DNA of 64,000 nucleotides from the NCBI RefSeq assembly GCF_022346995.1, contig NZ_JAKRNM010000001.1:868001-932000 (forward strand), written 5' to 3'. Of this stretch, positions 60,833-64,000 are shown piece by piece. Source of the stretch: Paenibacillus sp. ACRRY. GTDB taxonomy: Bacteria; Bacillota; Bacilli; Paenibacillales; Paenibacillaceae. Numbering within the stretch: position 1 is the stretch's first letter; the number at the start of each line of letters is the position of its first letter. The translations under genes and the position numbers were made by a program. A model generated the notes under the pieces. That model had not been told where the DNA came from. It did no database searches and worked only from the letters and a program-made list of their open reading frames with translations.

Positions 60833-62023
60833 TTGAATACGAATGAAACTTCACAAACGGCATTCTTCACCAAGGAATTCACTCAAAATCCCTACCCCGT
60901 GTACGAAAAGTTGAGAGAGACAGACCCTGTTTTCAAAGTCATGTTTCCCCATGGCGAGTTCGGATGGATTATTACCCGATATGAGGATGCGGTCGAAGTA
61001 CTCAAGGATCAACGCTTCAGTAAGGATGTAGCCAAACGATACGGACCCGAAAATCAAACTGTTTTTGTGAATAACATGCTATTCTCCGACCCGCCGGATC
61101 ACCGCCGCCTGAGAGGACTTGTACAGAAAGCGTTCACGCCCAAATTGGTTGCGGATATGAGAAGCCATATTCAGGACATCGCTGATGATCTGCTAAACAA
61201 AGTAGGTTCCAGAGATAAAATAAATTTGATTGATGAGTACGCCTTTCCACTTCCGATTATTGTCATCAGTGAAATACTTGGTGTACCTGTAGAGGATCAG
61301 GATAAGTTCCGCGTATGGTCCAATTCGATCATTGATGCATCGAGTTCCGATCACGCGGAGATGTTTGAACAGCATGCCAAGGAGTTTACCGAGTACCTGA
61401 CCGACTGGTTTGCCAAAGTACGCGAGAATCCAGGTAAAGACCTGATAAGCCAGCTTGTGATCGCAGAGGAATCCGGACAACAACTCACTGAAAATGAATT
61501 ACTCGGTGTTGTCTCCCTCCTTATTATTGCTGGCCATGAGACTACTGTTAACTTGATTGGCAATGGTGTATTGGCCCTTCTTGAACACCCTGAGCAGCGA
61601 GATCTGCTGATTCAGAAGCCGGAGCTTATCCATAATGCAGTTGAAGAGATGCTGCGCTACAATGGCCCTGTTGAATTCAGTACGTCACGTTGGGCGCTGG
61701 AGGATGTTGAATTCCGTGGGCAGAACATTGCCAAAGGTGAGCTTGTGATTGTGGCGCTTGATTCTGCCAATCGGGATACGGAGAAATTCAAGGATGCCGA
61801 TATCTTCGACATAACAAGGGAGAAAAGCCAGCATCTCGCTTTTGGTAAAGGCATTCATCTCTGTCTTGGAGCGCCACTGGCACGTCTGGAAGGCGAAATC
61901 GCCATCAGTACATTGTTAGCCCGTTATCCTGAAATACAGCTTCAGACCGATGTTACCGAACTGGAGTGGAGACCCGGCATGATTGTGCGAGGACTGAAGG
62001 AACTCCCGGTTCAACTCAAATGA
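60833..62023 (+). CDS. Cytochrome P450
   Basis: The 396-residue soluble P450 has I-helix AGHETTVN (about 238-245), the ExxR pair in EEMLRYNGPVEF, and the heme-Cys loop AFGKGIHLCLGAPLARLE (Cys near residue 346). Length and sequence texture fit the CYP107/CYP109-like bacterial group that hydroxylates fatty acids, steroids or polyketides. TTG start follows GAGAGGAGAG. No ferredoxin or reductase gene is adjacent. Substrate unknown. Confidence 0.94.
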   Translation: MNTNETSQTAFFTKEFTQNPYPVYEKLRETDPVFKVMFPHGEFGWIITRYEDAVEVLKDQRFSKDVAKRYGPENQTVFVNNMLFSDPPDHRRLRGLVQKAFTPKLVADMRSHIQDIADDLLNKVGSRDKINLIDEYAFPLPIIVISEILGVPVEDQDKFRVWSNSIIDASSSDHAEMFEQHAKEFTEYLTDWFAKVRENPGKDLISQLVIAEESGQQLTENELLGVVSLLIIAGHETTVNLIGNGVLALLEHPEQRDLLIQKPELIHNAVEEMLRYNGPVEFSTSRWALEDVEFRGQNIAKGELVIVALDSANRDTEKFKDADIFDITREKSQHLAFGKGIHLCLGAPLARLEGEIAISTLLARYPEIQLQTDVTELEWRPGMIVRGLKELPVQLK

Positions 62024-62064
62024 TGAAATGATTCACACGTAATGAAAGAGAGGCATTCTACATC

Positions 62065-62424
62065 ATGGAAATCAACACCATTTTTTTAATCGTCTTATTA
62101 CTTTTAATTGTGATACTACTCACCAGATTAATCAGCCTGCAAAGCCAACTGAATGAACTTAAACGGGATGTGGAACGTATTGAGAATGGTGCTGGCATAA
62201 CGCAACGAACGCCACCTTCCTCATTGAATTATTCTGTTTCATCATCTACCCTGTCATCTTCGTCAGACCATCCAACGGAGTTGTCAGAGCTGGATCAGGA
62301 GTTGATCCTAATGATTCAACAAGGCAATAAGATTAAGGCCATCAAAAAGCTTCGCGAAGCCAGAAACCTTTCTCTTAAAGATGCCAAAGATTATGTAGAT
62401 TCGTTAGAACGTACTTCTTCCTGA
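62065..62424 (+). CDS. Membrane-anchored L7/L12 C-terminal-like protein
   Basis: The 119-residue protein has an N-terminal transmembrane helix (about 5-23), a short coiled stretch and serine-rich linker. The C-terminus resembles the ribosomal L7/L12 CTD (about 83-115, GNKIKAIKKLREARNLSLKDAKDYVD). It is not the ribosomal protein itself, which lacks a membrane anchor. AGAGAGGC precedes the ATG. A bidirectional terminator follows. Membrane-tethered L7/L12 folds are seen in Firmicutes, but their role is unclear. Confidence 0.8.
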   Translation: MEINTIFLIVLLLLIVILLTRLISLQSQLNELKRDVERIENGAGITQRTPPSSLNYSVSSSTLSSSSDHPTELSELDQELILMIQQGNKIKAIKKLREARNLSLKDAKDYVDSLERTSS

Positions 62425-62511
62425 TCTGCTTGTTAACTCTCCAAACCAATGCTGCTAACGCTACATGAGCAACGTGGTGACAAATATAAAATTGGAGAGC
62501 ACTGACAAAAG

Positions 62512-62545
62512 AAAGAGGCCCTGTACACATACAGGGCCTCTTTTT
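62512..62545. terminator. Bidirectional terminator
   Basis: AAAGAGGCCCTGT and ACAGGGCCTCTTT form a perfect 13-bp stem flanked by A-run and T-run between convergent genes. Confidence 0.9.
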
Positions 62546-62557
62546 CTTTAATTACTA

Positions 62558-63313
62558 TTATTGTGCAGTCACTGCGCCGTCAATTGGATACACAGCACCG
62601 TTGATATAAGGAGCTTCATCTCCGAGCAGGAAGGCAACGAGATTAGCAATCTCTTCGGGTTTACCAAGACGTCCGGACGGAATGCTATCCACGGTTGCTT
62701 TGAATACTTCCGGGTTGTCTTTGCCGAATTGAATGACCATTGGCGTCTCGATTGTTCCTGGTGCAATTGCATTGACACGAATATTATCTTTGCCGTACTC
62801 AATGGCTGCTGTACGGGTCAAACCAACTACACCGTGCTTGGTAGCTGCGTAAGGAGCAACTGCCGGAACACCGACAATTCCTGCCGTTGAAGCCGTGTTC
62901 AGAATGGCACCGCCACCCGTTTTGAGCATTTCGGTGATGACATATTTCAGTCCATAAAATACGCTTCTAAGGTTAATATCGATAATCTGGTCGAACTGCT
63001 CAATCGTGTGTTCAATGAGCTTAATACCAGGCCCTGCGATCCCTGCGTTGTTGTAGAACATATCGATTCGTCCGAACTCTTCAACTGTTTTTTTGACATA
63101 ATTCTCAACGTCACTGGCCTTACTAACATCTGCCTGTACAAAAATGGCTTTGGCACCGAGCTTCTCAATCTGTTTGACTGTTGCTAGACCAGTCTCCTCG
63201 ACGAGATCAACAACCACAATGGATGCGCCCTTCTCTGCCAGCTTCAGTGCAGCTGCTTGACCCAATCCACTTCCTGCTCCGGTAATAATGGCTACTTTAC
63301 CTGTGTGACTCAT
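62558..63313 (-). CDS. Short-chain dehydrogenase/reductase
   Basis: The 251-residue SDR has cofactor motif TGAGSGLG (12-19), NNAG, catalytic Ser in LNTASTAG, and Tyr-Lys in YAATKHG. The acidic residue after the second strand (VVVDLVEE) favours NAD over NADP. Similar enzymes include glucose dehydrogenase-like and 3-oxoacyl reductase-like proteins; the substrate is not clear. GGAGGAGATC precedes the ATG. Confidence 0.93.
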   Translation of the reverse strand: MSHTGKVAIITGAGSGLGQAAALKLAEKGASIVVVDLVEETGLATVKQIEKLGAKAIFVQADVSKASDVENYVKKTVEEFGRIDMFYNNAGIAGPGIKLIEHTIEQFDQIIDINLRSVFYGLKYVITEMLKTGGGAILNTASTAGIVGVPAVAPYAATKHGVVGLTRTAAIEYGKDNIRVNAIAPGTIETPMVIQFGKDNPEVFKATVDSIPSGRLGKPEEIANLVAFLLGDEAPYINGAVYPIDGAVTAQ

Positions 63314-63468
63314 TCTGATCTCCTCCAGTTGTGTTAGTCATCTTGTCATCGGATCGGCTCATTGTGATAAAGTGTAATTCAACAATTTGCGACATATGTA
63401 GGTTAAAACTGACATAAATCCTGCCTGACTTTATCTATTTTAATGGACTTACGACATAAAAACAAACC

Positions 63469-63499
63469 AGATCATATGAGTACATACCATGATCTGGAT
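63469..63499. repeat. Stem-loop upstream of the SDR gene
   Basis: CCAGATCAT and ATGATCTGG form a perfect 9-bp inverted repeat with a 13-nt spacer. It lies between the TPP-enzyme stop and the SDR start and may be a terminator without T-run or an operator. Confidence 0.4.
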
Positions 63500-63609
63500 C
63501 ACAACCTTGCCATCTCGGAAAGGAGAGATCTTCACCATTCGGTGAATTTAAGCTCTCCATTCATATGAGATGTACAATAGAAGCATGTAGACTACACGTT
63601 ACTCGCACG

Positions 63610-64000
63610 TTATCTGAGCAAGTTGGTTTTGGCAAGCTCGATCAATTCATCGCCACGTCCGTTGAGCACTGCCTTCATCATCCACAACGTGAATCCTTCT
63701 GCCTGTTTGATATTAATCTTCGGAGGCAGGGACAGTTCCTGACGATTCACGACGGCATCGATCAGAACAGGTCCATCATGTTGAAGTGCACGTTCCACCG
63801 CACCCTCCAGTTCTGCCGGGTCTTCGACCCGGATACCTTCGATACCCATGGCCTGTGCAACCAAGGCGAAGTTGGGATTCACCAGTTCCGTGCCAGATTC
63901 AAGGAATCCAGCCGCTTTCATCTCCAGCTCCACAAAGCTCAGCGCACCGTTGTTGAACACGACCACTTTTACAGGAAGATTATGCTGCTTGAGCGTCAGT
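63610..64000 (-). CDS. Thiamine-pyrophosphate enzyme, pyruvate oxidase-like (partial)
   Basis: The C-terminal ~130 residues of a TPP-dependent enzyme run off the right edge of the window. VFNNGALSFVELEM is the end of the TPP-binding fold, followed by NPNFALVAQAMGI and HDGPVLIDAVV. Sequence resembles PoxB/YdaP-type pyruvate oxidases (quinone) rather than acetolactate synthase. The N-terminal domains and start are outside the window. Confidence 0.85.
   Translation of the reverse strand, partial: LTLKQHNLPVKVVVFNNGALSFVELEMKAAGFLESGTELVNPNFALVAQAMGIEGIRVEDPAELEGAVERALQHDGPVLIDAVVNRQELSLPPKINIKQAEGFTLWMMKAVLNGRGDELIELAKTNLLR

Overview
The window reads as chromosomal DNA of a low-to-mid GC Gram-positive spore-former, most likely a Paenibacillus (inferred from gene families; no 16S is present). 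Support comes from strong AAGGAGG-type ribosome sites with frequent TTG/GTG starts, a two-permease plus lipoprotein sugar ABC importer lacking its own ATPase, a YesN-like AraC regulator with a membrane sensor, MprF, VanRS-like two-component genes, a PL11 rhamnogalacturonan lyase and GH95 enzyme, and CcpA-type cre sites.

Layout. (1) 240-7651: an ECF sigma factor faces a two-component system with a third coupled membrane protein, followed by a MacAB-like ABC transporter, permease and adaptor operon. (2) 8132-17929, all minus strand: a membrane-lipid cluster with a histidine kinase, response regulator, three PmtA-like phospholipid N-methyltransferase paralogues, MprF, a DedA protein, a PAP2 phosphatase and a HAMP membrane protein. 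A dead IS3-family element with flanking direct repeats interrupts it. Three promoters carry the same tandem 9-mer (TCTAAAGAA, period 11 bp), which suggests one response-regulator regulon. (3) 18278-32244: a pectin side-chain locus with an AraC/YesN regulator, ABC importer, lactonase-type amidohydrolase, GH95 and a large modular PL11 lyase. A paired GTACCTT operator precedes the regulator and the transporter, and cre sites precede the transporter and GH95.

(4) About 32.4-44.8 kb: a Tn7-like transposon with TnsA, TnsB, TnsC and a TniQ/TnsD protein. Clear TnsB-type repeats and a TGT-type terminus lie at the right end; the left end is weaker. Cargo includes an AT-rich three-gene ParA-like cassette, two XRE regulators, a XerS-like tyrosine recombinase that has lost all catalytic residues but the tyrosine, and several unknown proteins. 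(5) 45122-48711: an RDD protein, two tiny coupled membrane ORFs and a WG-repeat/DUF3298 protein. (6) 48921-59259: one minus-strand operon encoding MoxR ATPase, DUF5682, VWA, DUF4132 and SWIM proteins, the same protein set as the E. coli yehL/M/P/I/Q (molR) region. (7) 59563-64000: ordinary metabolic genes (aldo/keto reductase, P450, L7/L12-CTD membrane protein, SDR, and a pyruvate oxidase-like fragment running off the window).

The best candidates for something undescribed are the lipid-remodelling regulon with its shared operator, the Tn7-like element with a dead recombinase and ParA cassette, and the MoxR/VWA/SWIM/DUF4132/DUF5682 operon.
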